The notes: generated from the letters alone by a model not told the origin. A stretch of 64,000 nt of DNA from Prevotella intermedia ATCC 25611 = DSM 20706 (GCF_001953955.1 NZ_CP019300.1:1240001-1304000); one strand, 5' to 3'; numbered from the stretch's first letter, positions 16,181 to 24,884 are shown. Program-made: numbers and translations.

Positions 16181-16534
16181 TTACTTTGCCATTAATAGAT
16201 GTGCCAAAAACTTAACGAGTGGTCGCTGGATAAGCTGATGGCGGAATAAAACAATCAAGATGAGCAGTAGCAGATACACTCCTCCAACTATGAGAAAGGC
16301 GCAAGCTAACGAGCCTACCAATGGTTGCAACGCATAAGCAGCAGCGAACGAGAAGTAGATTGCAGTCAATGATAACAAGCCAACTATCGCTGTTAAAATG
16401 GCAATAGCTGTAAACAAGCGCACCACCTTTTCTATTACATCAAGCTTTACATATTCTGTTTGAAGCCCTATGTAACGTTTCAGTCGCTCTATGAGCTGTG
16501 CAAGCGTCTCTACATTATTATCGTTCGAGAACAT
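16181..16534 (-). CDS. phage holin family (YqjE-like) membrane protein
   Basis: 117 aa. An N-terminal charged helix (LAQLIERLKRYIGLQTEYVKLDVIEKV) is followed by two long hydrophobic segments (about 40-70 and 75-98, LVGSLACAFLIVGGVYLLLLILIVLF split around a short turn). This is the layout of the Holin-X/YqjE superfamily: a soluble helix that lies along the membrane, then a hairpin. Despite the family name these chromosomal proteins are not lysis proteins. It starts 9 bp after the YtxH-like gene and precedes the small basic gene. Confidence 0.8.
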   Translation of the reverse strand: MFSNDNNVETLAQLIERLKRYIGLQTEYVKLDVIEKVVRLFTAIAILTAIVGLLSLTAIYFSFAAAYALQPLVGSLACAFLIVGGVYLLLLILIVLFRHQLIQRPLVKFLAHLLMAK

Positions 16535-16543
16535 ACTTATGGT

Positions 16544-16759
16544 TTAGAGTACGTCAGATGCAGCGTCCTTGATGTCTTCTACAAACTCTTCTGCTTCTTT
16601 TCGGCTAAGTTTTATATCGTGTTTCTTGCAGAAATCGTCTACTGCATCAGAGATTTTTGTACGTGTATCAGCACCTTTTTCAGGAGCCATCAATATTCCT
16701 AATGCTGCACCTGCGATTGCGCCTCCGAGAAATGCGCCAATATAACCTAATGTTTTCAT
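16544..16759 (-). CDS. YtxH-like small envelope protein
   Basis: 71 aa. GYIGAFLGGAIAGAALGILMAPEKGADTR is the glycine-zipper transmembrane segment plus MAPxKG motif that defines YtxH/GsiB-type general stress proteins; the rest is an amphipathic, acidic helix. First gene of the trio. A minus-strand TATATTTG at 16803-16810 could be its -7 element, without a clear -33. Likely membrane-anchored; molecular role not known for the family. Confidence 0.85.
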   Translation of the reverse strand: MKTLGYIGAFLGGAIAGAALGILMAPEKGADTRTKISDAVDDFCKKHDIKLSRKEAEEFVEDIKDAASDVL

Positions 16760-16989
16760 AATTAATCAATGTTTATAGTTGAACATATATTTTTATCAAA
16801 GGCAAATATAACATTTTTTTTTGACTTATAGCAGATATTGGCACTTATTTTGTGTTAATTTTTTTGTAAATAGTTTATTTAACAAACTTTAGTTGGCAGA
16901 ATAAGTTTAGTTTGCAGCTAAATTAGTAATTTCGCAAAGTTTAATTTTTGAAATCAAAAAGAATATTGTCAAACAAAAACGGAAAGAAT

Positions 16990-17490
16990 ATGAAAAAATT
17001 GATGATTTTTGGCGCAGCTATCTGTGTTGCGATGGCTTTTACAGGTTGTAAATCAAGCGAAAGTGCATACAAGAAGGCTTACGAGAAAGCTAAGGCACAA
17101 GAGCGTACTGGCTATACAACCGATGGAACTGCAAATGGGTCATCAGATGTACCTACGGTTGCTCCAGTTGAAATACAGCCAACAATAGACACAAGTGTTG
17201 AAGACAACTACGACAACGTAGCGGTTCGCCAGGAAAGCGTATCGGTTGTAAATGGTGCAGGTTTGAAGTCTTACAGCGTAGTTGTTGGTTCGTTCGGTGT
17301 TAGAGCTAACGCTTACAACTTCCAAGAGCGTTTGAAGAATACTGGCTACGATGCACAGGTGGCTTTCAATAGTGGCAATAGTATGTACCGCGTTGTAGCA
17401 GCTACATTCGATAGCAAGGCTTCAGCTGTTCAGAGTCGTAATCAGTTGCGTTCTCAATATCCTGACGCTTGGTTGCTTTATGCTAGGTAA
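16990..17490 (+). CDS. SPOR-domain lipoprotein
   Basis: 166 aa from ATG 16990; an in-frame ATG at 16948 only adds a charged stretch ahead of the signal peptide. Signal peptide with lipobox AFTGC (Cys20). Residues 21-95 are low-complexity linker. The last ~75 residues form a SPOR domain (YSVVVGSFGVRANAYNFQERL...YRVVAATFDSKASA), which binds denuded glycan strands of peptidoglycan, usually at the division site. It overlaps ruvX by one base (TAATG), so the two are translationally coupled. A plus-strand TAATTTCG at 16927-16934 may be its -7 element. Confidence 0.88.
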   Translation: MKKLMIFGAAICVAMAFTGCKSSESAYKKAYEKAKAQERTGYTTDGTANGSSDVPTVAPVEIQPTIDTSVEDNYDNVAVRQESVSVVNGAGLKSYSVVVGSFGVRANAYNFQERLKNTGYDAQVAFNSGNSMYRVVAATFDSKASAVQSRNQLRSQYPDAWLLYAR

Positions 17491-17909
17491 TGAGCAGAAT
17501 TTTATCTGTTGATTACGGAAAGAAAAGAACAGGTTTAGCAGTTACCGACCCATTGCAGATTATTGCAAATGGATTGGTAACTGTTGCTACATCTAAACTG
17601 TTCGATTTCCTTAAAGATTATATAAGTAAAGAGGAAGTTGAACTTATAGTTGTCGGTCGTCCGTTGCAACTGAATGGACAACCGAGCGAAAACTTGGCAA
17701 GAGTAGAGCAATTTGTCAATCGTTGGAGAAAGGCGATGCCTGAAGTTCCGATAGAATATTACGACGAGCGTTTTACTTCCGTACTTGCTCAGCAAGCAAT
17801 TATAGCTGGTGGAGTGAAGAAAAAGACACGCAGAGAGGATAAAGGGCTTGTAGACGAGGTGTCTGCTACCATTATTTTGCAAGACTATATGCGGTCGAAA
17901 GGTTTGTGA
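17490..17909 (+). CDS. ruvX: RuvX/YqgF family Holliday-junction resolvase-like nuclease
   Basis: 139 aa, normal for the family. RNase H-like fold with the first catalytic Asp in LSVDYGKKRTGLAV (residue 8), IVVGRPLQLNG, YYDERFTSVLAQQ (second acidic site), and a final DEVSATIILQDYM (third acid). In other bacteria YqgF acts in pre-16S rRNA 5'-end maturation and has been proposed to resolve Holliday junctions. It is coupled to the SPOR gene and followed 56 bp later by def, so the cluster mixes wall, rRNA and translation functions. Confidence 0.95.
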   Translation: MSRILSVDYGKKRTGLAVTDPLQIIANGLVTVATSKLFDFLKDYISKEEVELIVVGRPLQLNGQPSENLARVEQFVNRWRKAMPEVPIEYYDERFTSVLAQQAIIAGGVKKKTRREDKGLVDEVSATIILQDYMRSKGL

Positions 17910-17965
17910 TTAGGTATTGATATGGATTTTGAAATATACCTAATATATAATAGAAGAAAATAAAA

Positions 17966-18529
17966 ATGATATTACCAATATATACTTTAGGTCAGCCAGT
18001 GCTTCGTAAAGTGGCTGAAGATATTCCTTTGGATTACCCCGATTTGCAGCAGCTGATAGCCGATATGTTTGAAACATGTGCTGCCAGCGATGGCATTGGT
18101 TTGGCTGCTCCTCAAATAGGCAAGGCCATTCGTGTTGTTGTAATCGATTTAGATGTTATCTCGGAGCATTTTCCAGAGTACAAAGGCTTCCGTCACGCTT
18201 TCATAAACGGACATATATTAGAGTTCGACGATACAGAAACCGAAACAATGGAAGAGGGCTGTCTGTCGTTGCCAGGGATACACGAGAACGTTACTCGTCC
18301 CACTCGCATTCATGTGAAGTATTTGGACGAAGAACTCAAAGAACACGACGAATGGATAGATGGCTATTTGGCTCGTGTCATTCAGCACGAGTTCGACCAT
18401 ATAGAAGGTAAAGTGTTTACCGACCGTATTTCACCTTTCCGAAAGAAAATGATAACCAAAAAGATGAAAGCGTTGGCATCTGGGAATTTCAATTGTCATT
18501 ATAAGGTGAAATCAGCTAACCGAAAATAA
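17966..18529 (+). CDS. def: peptide deformylase
   Basis: 187 aa. Removes the N-formyl group from new proteins. All three conserved motifs are present: GIGLAAPQIG (residues 44-53), EEGCLSLPG (about 95-103, metal-binding Cys) and QHEFDHIEG (about 138-146, two metal-binding His and the catalytic Glu). Intact and of normal length for Bacteroidetes, whose proteins have a few extra C-terminal residues. The TPR gene follows 3 bp after the stop. Confidence 0.97.
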   Translation: MILPIYTLGQPVLRKVAEDIPLDYPDLQQLIADMFETCAASDGIGLAAPQIGKAIRVVVIDLDVISEHFPEYKGFRHAFINGHILEFDDTETETMEEGCLSLPGIHENVTRPTRIHVKYLDEELKEHDEWIDGYLARVIQHEFDHIEGKVFTDRISPFRKKMITKKMKALASGNFNCHYKVKSANRK

Positions 18530-18532
18530 TAA

Positions 18533-19195
18533 ATGTTTCGGTGCTTCGTAATATCCATATTGGCTTTGTTTGCGCTGCCTTCCTTTGCTCAATACAATAT
18601 TAAACGATTGATGGAGGAGGGGAGACGCTCGCTTGATAGTGGATATTACATTGCTTCTATGGAAATATTTCGGCGCATCGTGGCTCTGAAACCGAATCTT
18701 TACGAAGCTTGGTATTTAATGGCACTGTCCAAATACCACCTTGAAGATTATAAAGGAGCTGACGATGATTGCCAAAAAGCACTGCAACTGCAACCTTATA
18801 TAGCCGATATTTACGACCTTTACGGTATGGTTTGTATTCGCGAAGAAAAGTACGACAGTGCTATTGTTGCCTATACAAGAGCATTGGAAATCGACCGCGA
18901 CAATCAGGAGTTTTGGTTTAATCGGGCGTACAGCCTGTATATGACGGGGAACAACAAGGAAGCCACATCGCAATTGGCGTTTATTCTTAAACGATGGCCG
19001 CACTTTTCTGCAGCACAATCTCTGCTCGGTGAAGTGAAAAGTGGGCGTAAGCCAACTAAAAAATCTATTCAACGTTCGAAGAACGATAATCTGAAGCTCC
19101 ACTCATTGAATAAAGGCTCGTGGCTAATGCAGCGCGTACAGGAAGAAAACGAACAGAAACAAAAGCAGAAAGAAATAAAGATGAAACTGAATTAA
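18533..19195 (+). CDS. exported TPR protein
   Basis: 220 aa. Signal peptide MFRCFVISILALFALPSFA cleaved after about residue 19. Four TPR units follow: AYYIASMEIF-type at 33-65, LYEAWYLMALSKYHLEDYKG, IADIYDLYGMVCIREEKYDS and QEFWFNRAYSLYMTGNNKEA. The C-terminus (from about 165) is strongly basic and charged (EEN..KQKQKEIKMK). TPRs are protein-docking scaffolds; no enzyme domain is present, so its partner is unknown. Cotranscribed with def. Confidence 0.85.
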   Translation: MFRCFVISILALFALPSFAQYNIKRLMEEGRRSLDSGYYIASMEIFRRIVALKPNLYEAWYLMALSKYHLEDYKGADDDCQKALQLQPYIADIYDLYGMVCIREEKYDSAIVAYTRALEIDRDNQEFWFNRAYSLYMTGNNKEATSQLAFILKRWPHFSAAQSLLGEVKSGRKPTKKSIQRSKNDNLKLHSLNKGSWLMQRVQEENEQKQKQKEIKMKLN

Positions 19196-19280
19196 TGGTT
19201 TCATCTTTTTTCATTTATATGCTACTTGTTCCTCTATTATTGTTTTATAATACGAAAAAATGAGATAAACTTGAGGGATA

Positions 19281-19313
19281 TTGCTCCATTTTCGTTAAAA
19301 AGTTGTACCTTTG
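19281..19313 (+). promoter_or_regulatory. promoter of thrS
   Basis: TTG (19281-19283), 22-bp spacer, TACCTTTG (19306-19313). The expected start near 19320 leaves a ~28-nt leader, too short for a T-box or an attenuator. Confidence 0.75.
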
Positions 19314-19347
19314 TTCCCATATTGATTTATAAAAACTAATTTGTATT

Positions 19348-21297
19348 ATGGTTAAAATCACTTTCCCAGATGGTTCTGTTCGTGAGTATGAACAGGGCGT
19401 AACTGGACTTCAAATCGCAGAGAGCATTTCACCGGCTCTTGCTCGCAACGTTGTATCTTGCGGGGTTAATGGTGTAACAACTGAGTTAAACCGTCCTATT
19501 AACGAGGACGCAACCATAGCTTTGTATAAGTTTGAGGACGAAGAAGGAAAGCATACGTTCTGGCATTCTTCAGCTCACTTGCTTGCAGAGGCATTGAAAG
19601 AACTCTATCCTGGTATTCAATTTGGCTTCGGCCCTGCACTCGAAAATGGCTTCTTCTACGATGTGCAAACCGCTGACGGACAAGTTATATCAGAAAACGA
19701 CTTCCCAAAGATTGAGCAGAAAATGCTCGAATTGGCAAAGAAAGACTCTAAAATAGTTCGCCGTGATGTTGCAAAGGCAGATGCAGTAAAGGAATTTACT
19801 GCCGATGGACAAGAATATAAGGTTGAGCACATCGTTGAAGACCTTGAAGATGGTACTATTTCAACTTATTCACAAGGCAATTTCACCGACCTTTGCCGCG
19901 GTCCTCACCTTATGTCTACGGGCGCAATTAAAGCCGTTAAGCTTACAAGTGTGGCTGGTGCCTTCTGGCGTGGCGATGCAAAGAGCGACCAGCTGACACG
20001 TATTTACGGTATAACCTTCCCTAAGAAGAAGATGCTCGACGAGTATCTCGTAATGTTGGAAGAGGCAAAGAAGCGCGACCATCGCAAGATAGGTAAGGAA
20101 ATGGAACTCTTTATGTTCTCGGAACGAGTTGGAAAGGGACTTCCTATCTGGTTGCCGAAGGGCACACAACTTCGTCTCCGCTTACAAGAGGTGCTCCGTA
20201 AGTTGCAACGTCCATACAATTATCAAGAAGTTATCACCCCTGGAATTGGTGGAAAGAACCTTTATGTTACGTCTGGGCACTATGCTCACTACGGTAAGGA
20301 CGCATTCCAGCCCATTCAAACTCCTGAAGAAGGCGAGGAATATATGCTCAAACCGATGAACTGCCCTCACCATTGTGAAATTTTTGCACATAAGCCACGC
20401 TCTTACAAAGACCTTCCGCTGCGTATTGCAGAGTTCGGAACAGTGTTCCGTTACGAGAAAAGTGGCGAATTACACGGCTTAACTCGCGTTCGTACCTTTA
20501 CACAAGACGATGCTCACCTCTTCGTACGTCCCGAACAAGTAAAGAAAGAGTTTGAAGATGTTATTGACATCATTCAGAAAGTGTTTGTAACATTTGGCTT
20601 CGACAACTACGAAGCACAGATTTCGCTCCGTGACCCTGCCAATAAAGAAAAGTATATCGGTTCTGATGAGATATGGGAAGAAAGCGAACGTGCTATCAAG
20701 GAAGCGTGTGAGGAGAAAGGACTTAAAGCAAAGGTTGAGATTGGCGAAGCTGCTTTCTACGGTCCGAAGCTTGACTTTATGGTGAAAGACGCTATCGGAC
20801 GTCGTTGGCAGTTGGGTACAATTCAAGTAGACTACAATTTGCCAAACCGATTTAAACTGGAATATACGGCAGAAGACAATACGAAGCAGACACCTGTGAT
20901 GATTCACCGTGCACCATTCGGTTCGTTAGAGCGTTTCACAGCTGTGCTCATTGAACACACTGCAGGACATTTCCCGTTGTGGCTGACACCCGACCAAGTT
21001 GCTATCCTTCCTATTTCAGAGAAGTATAACGAATATGCGCAAGAAGTTCAGCAGTTCTTCGATGCCAACGGTGTGCGTGCTTTGTTAGATGACCGCAACG
21101 AAAAGATTGGTCGTAAAATCCGCGACAACGAGTTGAAACGTATTCCTTATATGGTAATTGTTGGTGAAAAAGAAATGGCAGATGACTTGGTTTCTATGCG
21201 CCAACAAGGTGGTGGCGAACAAGCTATAATGAGTAAGGAAGATTTTGTACAGCGCATTCAGAACGAAGTTGCTGAACAGCTGAAGAACTTAGACTAA
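19348..21297 (+). CDS. thrS: threonine--tRNA ligase
   Basis: 649 aa, full length. The N-terminal TGS domain starts [17 protein letters not shown]. The editing domain has [17 protein letters not shown] (HxxxH). The class II catalytic core shows [13 protein letters not shown] (motif 2 region, zinc Cys/His), [15 protein letters not shown] and [11 protein letters not shown] (motif 3); an anticodon-binding domain ends the protein. In many bacteria infC, rpmI and rplT follow thrS; here they do not, and a strong terminator lies 57 bp after the stop. Confidence 0.98.
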   Translation: MVKITFPDGSVREYEQGVTGLQIAESISPALARNVVSCGVNGVTTELNRPINEDATIALYKFEDEEGKHTFWHSSAHLLAEALKELYPGIQFGFGPALENGFFYDVQTADGQVISENDFPKIEQKMLELAKKDSKIVRRDVAKADAVKEFTADGQEYKVEHIVEDLEDGTISTYSQGNFTDLCRGPHLMSTGAIKAVKLTSVAGAFWRGDAKSDQLTRIYGITFPKKKMLDEYLVMLEEAKKRDHRKIGKEMELFMFSERVGKGLPIWLPKGTQLRLRLQEVLRKLQRPYNYQEVITPGIGGKNLYVTSGHYAHYGKDAFQPIQTPEEGEEYMLKPMNCPHHCEIFAHKPRSYKDLPLRIAEFGTVFRYEKSGELHGLTRVRTFTQDDAHLFVRPEQVKKEFEDVIDIIQKVFVTFGFDNYEAQISLRDPANKEKYIGSDEIWEESERAIKEACEEKGLKAKVEIGEAAFYGPKLDFMVKDAIGRRWQLGTIQVDYNLPNRFKLEYTAEDNTKQTPVMIHRAPFGSLERFTAVLIEHTAGHFPLWLTPDQVAILPISEKYNEYAQEVQQFFDANGVRALLDDRNEKIGRKIRDNELKRIPYMVIVGEKEMADDLVSMRQQGGGEQAIMSKEDFVQRIQNEVAEQLKNLD

Positions 21298-21353
21298 TCT
21301 TTTGCGACCTAATATAATAGGTGCAAAACAATTAGAAGTAAACATAAATATCT

Positions 21354-21427
21354 AATCGAGGTACAAACTCTCAAAGACTTTATTGATTAATCAATACTGT
21401 TTTTAAGAGTTTGTATCTCGATTTTTT
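21354..21427 (+). terminator. long-stem terminator of thrS
   Basis: ATCGAGGTACAAACTCT (21354-21370) pairs with AGAGTTTGTATCTCGAT (21405-21421) with one mismatch, followed by TTTTTT. The loop contains a second palindrome, TATTGATTAATCAATA (21381-21396). The 323-bp gap 21298-21620 contains this and the structure at 21494-21612, and nothing else recognised. Confidence 0.8.
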
Positions 21428-21493
21428 ATATTGCACTGAAATGCTACATACTGCAAATACTTGATAAAAAAGTCAATATTTTTCAAAAGATTA

Positions 21494-21612
21494 CATAATG
21501 CTTAACTCGTTCGCTATCAGCATCTATCTGCCAAGGCGGCTTTCGCATATTCACGAAATACCCCACGAGTGAGGTTCTTGCACCTTGCCCGTGGGGTAAT
21601 GAAAGCATTATG
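21494..21612 (-). other. structured element: 10-bp terminal inverted repeat with an inner hairpin
   Basis: CATAATGCTT (21494-21503) and AAGCATTATG (21603-21612) are inverted repeats bounding 119 bp. Inside, TACCCCACG (21559-21567) pairs with CGTGGGGTA (21590-21598). It lies just after the stop of the 21621 gene and could be its terminator or processing structure, or a very small MITE-like relic; no target duplication was found. Confidence 0.4.
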
Positions 21613-21620
21613 TGGCTCCT

Positions 21621-22490
21621 TTATTTCTTCACAGTCTTCTTTCCGTCTACAATGTAGATACCAGCAGGCAGACTCTCGAACTTGCCGTTGATGCGGATAC
21701 CGTCCAATGTGTATATGCCGTGCTTCTTTGCGGCTGTGTCGGTAGCAGCAGAGTTGATACCACTGGCACCTTTACTGATTACAACCCAATCGGTCAGCAC
21801 GTTTCTGTCTGAATCGTAAAGATAGAAGTAAGGATATTCGTATTCTTCAATTTCTTCCCAATACGTTCCTGCAGGTGAAGTAATGGCGCAATCGGTGAAG
21901 GTAGGTATTCTGTCCCATACCCAAGCGATGCTGCCCTTGTGGTTGCTATTGCTCTTGCTGCCGCCTTTGGCGCGCACGTTGCAGTTGTCGAATGTCCAAT
22001 AGCCGCCATACAAACCATTACTTCCGCCGCTGGCTTCCACGCTGCAGTCTCTTATTGTGATAGTACCTTGATTGAAAACAGCCTTGTTATATTTGTCATC
22101 GCTTGCTGTTGACGACCCTGTCAGCGTGAGTTTGCCGTCGCCTACAATAGAAATATCCTTATCCATATTCCATATACCAACTTTCTTGTCCGAAGTAATG
22201 GCGTTTTCGTTGGTAACGCGAATAATCAGACCGTCGATTCTGTTTTCAAGTCCGTGCGCCGAAGTGGCGTGTATGGTTGCGCCATCGAGGGTCAGTTTCT
22301 TTGATTCGTTGTCGTACTTCGCATTACCCGTTACACCCTTTATCACGCTCAGGTCGTTACAGTTTTCAGAAGTTACCGCCACGCCTGCAATCTTAAGGCC
22401 GTACACCTCCTGTGCCATTCCTTGCTGTGGCATTGCGATGAATAACGCAGCAATTGCTGCATACATACTTTTAGATAGATTGTTTTTCAT
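21621..22490 (-). CDS. secreted protein with T9SS-like C-terminal domain
   Basis: 289 aa. Signal peptide about 1-26 (IAALFIAMPQQGMAQ). The middle (residues 60-190) looks like a right-handed beta-helix: repeated strand-turn units such as GIWNMDKDISIVGDGKLTLTG, AVFNQGTITIRDCSVEAS and WTFDNCNVRAKGG. The C-terminus GIYTLDGIRI...LPAGIYIVDGKKTVKK is the form of C-terminal sorting domain that many Prevotella and Porphyromonas surface proteins carry for type IX secretion. So it is probably an exported, surface or released protein of unknown ligand. It has its own promoter (22579-22609) and a G/C-rich leader with a CCCTC/GAGGG hairpin (22514-22529). Confidence 0.75.
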   Translation of the reverse strand: MKNNLSKSMYAAIAALFIAMPQQGMAQEVYGLKIAGVAVTSENCNDLSVIKGVTGNAKYDNESKKLTLDGATIHATSAHGLENRIDGLIIRVTNENAITSDKKVGIWNMDKDISIVGDGKLTLTGSSTASDDKYNKAVFNQGTITIRDCSVEASGGSNGLYGGYWTFDNCNVRAKGGSKSNSNHKGSIAWVWDRIPTFTDCAITSPAGTYWEEIEEYEYPYFYLYDSDRNVLTDWVVISKGASGINSAATDTAAKKHGIYTLDGIRINGKFESLPAGIYIVDGKKTVKK

Positions 22491-22578
22491 TGTTCTACGT
22501 GCCTCTCCTTACACCCTCCTGCAAGAGGGAACACCTTACCGAGGCGGGGGCGTTAGGTTAAGTTTATGTATTCGCTTG

Positions 22579-22609
22579 CAAATGTAGTCCTTTTTCTCGA
22601 AAATTGCAA
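22579..22609 (-). promoter_or_regulatory. promoter of the secreted T9SS-like protein gene
   Basis: Minus strand: TTG (22607-22609), 20-bp spacer, TACATTTG (22579-22586). Expected start near 22572, giving an ~82-nt leader rich in G/C with a CCCTC-GAGGG hairpin at 22514-22529. Confidence 0.65.
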
Positions 22610-22734
22610 GAGATAGCGAAAGAAAGTGCCTGTCAGACAATATCATTTAAGGCTAACGACAAGAAAAAGAAGCATCACTTTTTCGAGTGCGTGAGATATG
22701 TTGTAAAACCATTTTCAGAACCACTTGAAAAGAT

Positions 22735-22853
22735 GATACCGACCGACCGTTTGAAAGATACCGAGAAAACGTTCAAAAGATACCGAGCAATCTTCAAATC
22801 GCTCGGTATGTTTTTCTTGATTGCTCGGTATCTTTTTTTCGTTCACTCGGTAT
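22735..22853. repeat. 22-bp-period array of GATACCGA motifs, three direct then three inverted
   Basis: GATACCGA begins at 22735, 22757 and 22779. Its inverse, CTCGGTAT, begins at 22802, 22824 and 22846. Every step within each set is exactly 22 bp. The 14-bp spacers differ, but inverted units share a T-run after the core. The two arms can fold into long hairpins. It sits just upstream of the HU-like gene's -7 element. The 474-bp gap 22491-22964 also contains the two promoters listed; a 96-codon ORF across the array is judged spurious. Confidence 0.75.
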
Positions 22854-22872
22854 GTTTTTGTAAAAAATTAAT

Positions 22873-22880
22873 TACCTTTG
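22873..22880 (+). promoter_or_regulatory. -7 element upstream of the HU-like gene
   Basis: TACCTTTG, a perfect TAnnTTTG. No TTG at the usual 19-23 bp distance: the nearest (22858-22860) is too close, and the proper position falls in the last unit of the 22-bp array. Expected start near 22887. Confidence 0.55.
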
Positions 22881-22964
22881 CACTATTAATATGAAAAACA
22901 GACTTCCGCAAGCGAAATCCTCCGACTTCGGAAGACATAATAAAGGAGGAAATACTATGAAATT

Positions 22965-23426
22965 ATGGCTAATAAACCATTACAGTTTGTTCTTATGGAA
23001 CGAAAAATGAACGTTGGTCCTCATGCAGGAAAAATCGTTCAAGTAGCCCATCCTACGGGCAGGCATCGTGTAGACTTCCGCAATTTTTGCGACCGTGTGG
23101 CAAAGTCCACCACGTTCAACCGTCAGGAAGTACAAGCCGTATTGAACTATGCTACGGAAATTGCCAAAGACATTGTGTCTAACGGCGACATCGTAGAGTT
23201 TGGCGACTTGGGAACACTTAACCCTTCGTTTAAGAGTAAAGTCGTGCCCAAAGGCGAAACTTTCAACGTGCAGAAGCACATCGAAAAGCCCGTTCTTCGT
23301 CTGTCGCCCTCGCGCAAGTACTTTACACTTACCGATGTGAGCTACGAACAAACAACCGCCAAGCCCAAGAAAGGCAAGAAGCCAAACACGGGCGGTGGAG
23401 AAAGCGGGGAAAACGAACATCCGTAA
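22965..23426 (+). CDS. HU-family DNA-binding protein (HU-HIG type)
   Basis: 153 aa, longer than classical HU (90 aa). A Bacteroidetes-specific N-terminal segment (residues 1-40) precedes the HU fold (FNRQEVQAVLNYATEIAKDIVSNGDIVEFGDLGTL); the DNA-binding arm follows and the tail is basic and low-complexity (KPKKGKKPN). It will bend or coat DNA. The start ATG 22965 has AAGGAGG 15 nt upstream, while another ATG at 22957, in a different frame, has it at ideal distance; that frame stops after 17 codons. A real Shine-Dalgarno is rare in this genome, so start choice and control deserve attention (see findings). Confidence 0.88.
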   Translation: MANKPLQFVLMERKMNVGPHAGKIVQVAHPTGRHRVDFRNFCDRVAKSTTFNRQEVQAVLNYATEIAKDIVSNGDIVEFGDLGTLNPSFKSKVVPKGETFNVQKHIEKPVLRLSPSRKYFTLTDVSYEQTTAKPKKGKKPNTGGGESGENEHP

Positions 23427-23441
23427 ATTTATTTTAGTGCT

Positions 23442-23483
23442 GGAGCAACTGTCTGTGAATGGCGGTTGCTCCGCTTATCTTTT
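23442..23483 (+). terminator. terminator of the HU-like gene
   Basis: GGAGCAAC (23442-23449) pairs with GTTGCTCC (23465-23472), then GCTTATCTTTTT. Located 15 bp after the stop codon. Confidence 0.75.
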
Positions 23484-23603
23484 TCATCACAGATTATAAA
23501 CCTAACAACCTTTTAGCCGATGAAGTAAGGTTATCTCAATGCATCATATCAGCCGTACTTTTAAAGTAATGGAGGTTAAAAAATAAAAACATAAATAAGA
23601 CCT

Positions 23604-24782
23604 ATGATTTTTAGAAGAACATTTTATCCTGTAGGACAGGGCGCATTTTACATAGAAGAGTTTGAACTATCATATAGTTCAACGTTCACTATAGTTTACG
23701 ATTGTGGCTCAACAACTCTTGAACCAAAAGATTTTGAAGCGAAGATTGAATTTTCCTTTCGAGAGAGACAAGATTATGTTCGAAAATGGCCCTATCAGAT
23801 TGATATTCTTTTTATTTCTCATTTCCATGCTGATCATATTAATGGAATAAAATATTTGAAAAAACATTGCAATATCAAAAAAGTTGTTATTCCACTAATT
23901 GATGATGAAGAAAAAGCAATATTAAAAGTTTCAAACTATATAGAAGATAAACAAAAACTTCATGAAGAACTGATAAATAATCCAGAAGCTTTTTTTGGAG
24001 AAAATACTTCTATCATAAGAATCGATACAGAATATAATCCAGAAAATCAAAGACCTTTTGATATTTCAGAAATAAATGATAATCGTACTTTACCAAGTGG
24101 AACCATTCTTGTACATAAAGAAAAAAAACATATTGATTTTGATTGGGTCTTCATTCCGTTTAATTACAAACAGAAAGAACGAATAGAGGAGTTTAAATCG
24201 GTAATAGCTGAGATAAATAAAGAGCGAAATAAAGATTGTAAAAAAAATCTTTCTCTTGCAGAAATGAATAATATAGATTATATTAAAGAGAACAAGAAAG
24301 ATTTAATTAAAGCATACAGAAAAGTTAAAGGAGATCTTAATGGAAACTCAATGGTGTTATACTCAGGTCCTCGAAAGTATAATAGAAATAATTGTTATCT
24401 TACCCCTTATAACCTAAGGAATGCTTATTGTTTAAATCCTCATTGTTTCGCACCTCGTCGTTTGCGAAGCGGTTGTTTGTACACAGGAGATATCAATCTA
24501 AATGAAGATAACATTGTTAAAGATATAAATGAAAAATTAGATAAAGTTTCTCAGTTTATAGGCACCCTACAAATTCCACACCATGGCTCTTGGTATAGTT
24601 TTAATGAGTCTATTTTAAAAATAAATGAACTTTCTTGCGTAATCTTCTCATTTGGTACAAAAAACAGATATGGTCATCCAGCATTTCTTGTCCTTGAAAG
24701 TATAGTAAGAAATAGGGTTTTTCCTTATTTTGTTACTGAGAGGGGAAATGATATAGTTGTACAAGAGGGATTTTTTTTATGA
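23604..24782 (+). CDS. metallo-beta-lactamase-fold hydrolase (ComEC/Rec2-like MBL), probably acquired
   Basis: 392 aa. ILFISHFHADHINGIKYL (about 67-84) holds the HxHxDH metal motif. SGCLYTGDINL (about 289-299) gives the later metal-bridging Asp, and LQIPHHGSWYSF (about 321-332) is the His-His-Gly motif typical of the MBL domain of ComEC-like proteins. There are no transmembrane helices or signal peptide, so this is a free-standing cytoplasmic hydrolase. A large insert (about 150-260), rich in Lys, Glu and Asn, separates the motifs. Base composition is plainly more A/T-rich than that of the neighbours, with many AAAA runs, and it is alone between two terminators, which suggests transfer. Stand-alone MBL proteins of this sort occur in defence islands, but no partner gene is present here. 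Substrate unknown. Confidence 0.82.
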   Translation: MIFRRTFYPVGQGAFYIEEFELSYSSTFTIVYDCGSTTLEPKDFEAKIEFSFRERQDYVRKWPYQIDILFISHFHADHINGIKYLKKHCNIKKVVIPLIDDEEKAILKVSNYIEDKQKLHEELINNPEAFFGENTSIIRIDTEYNPENQRPFDISEINDNRTLPSGTILVHKEKKHIDFDWVFIPFNYKQKERIEEFKSVIAEINKERNKDCKKNLSLAEMNNIDYIKENKKDLIKAYRKVKGDLNGNSMVLYSGPRKYNRNNCYLTPYNLRNAYCLNPHCFAPRRLRSGCLYTGDINLNEDNIVKDINEKLDKVSQFIGTLQIPHHGSWYSFNESILKINELSCVIFSFGTKNRYGHPAFLVLESIVRNRVFPYFVTERGNDIVVQEGFFL

Positions 24783-24837
24783 AGAAATATAGTAATTAAC
24801 TAAGACATATATTTTACAAATCGCAATAGAATAAAAC

Positions 24838-24861
24838 TCGGTCGGCAGATTTGCCGACCGA
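24838..24861. terminator. bidirectional terminator between convergent genes
   Basis: TCGGTCGGCA (24838-24847) pairs perfectly with TGCCGACCGA (24852-24861) around a 4-nt loop. The convergent MBL and lipoprotein genes both end next to it. Flanks are A/T-rich on both sides. Confidence 0.8.
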
Positions 24862-24884
24862 ATTTATATATTCTTATTCGAAAA

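Noticed and set aside
21354..21427. Attenuator or T-box controlling thrS
   Set aside because: The hairpin is after the thrS stop codon, and the thrS leader is only about 28 nt.
22604..22894. 96-codon plus-strand ORF
   Set aside because: It lies across the 22-bp array and the HU promoter; its sequence is a translation of the repeats and has no recognisable domain or RBS.
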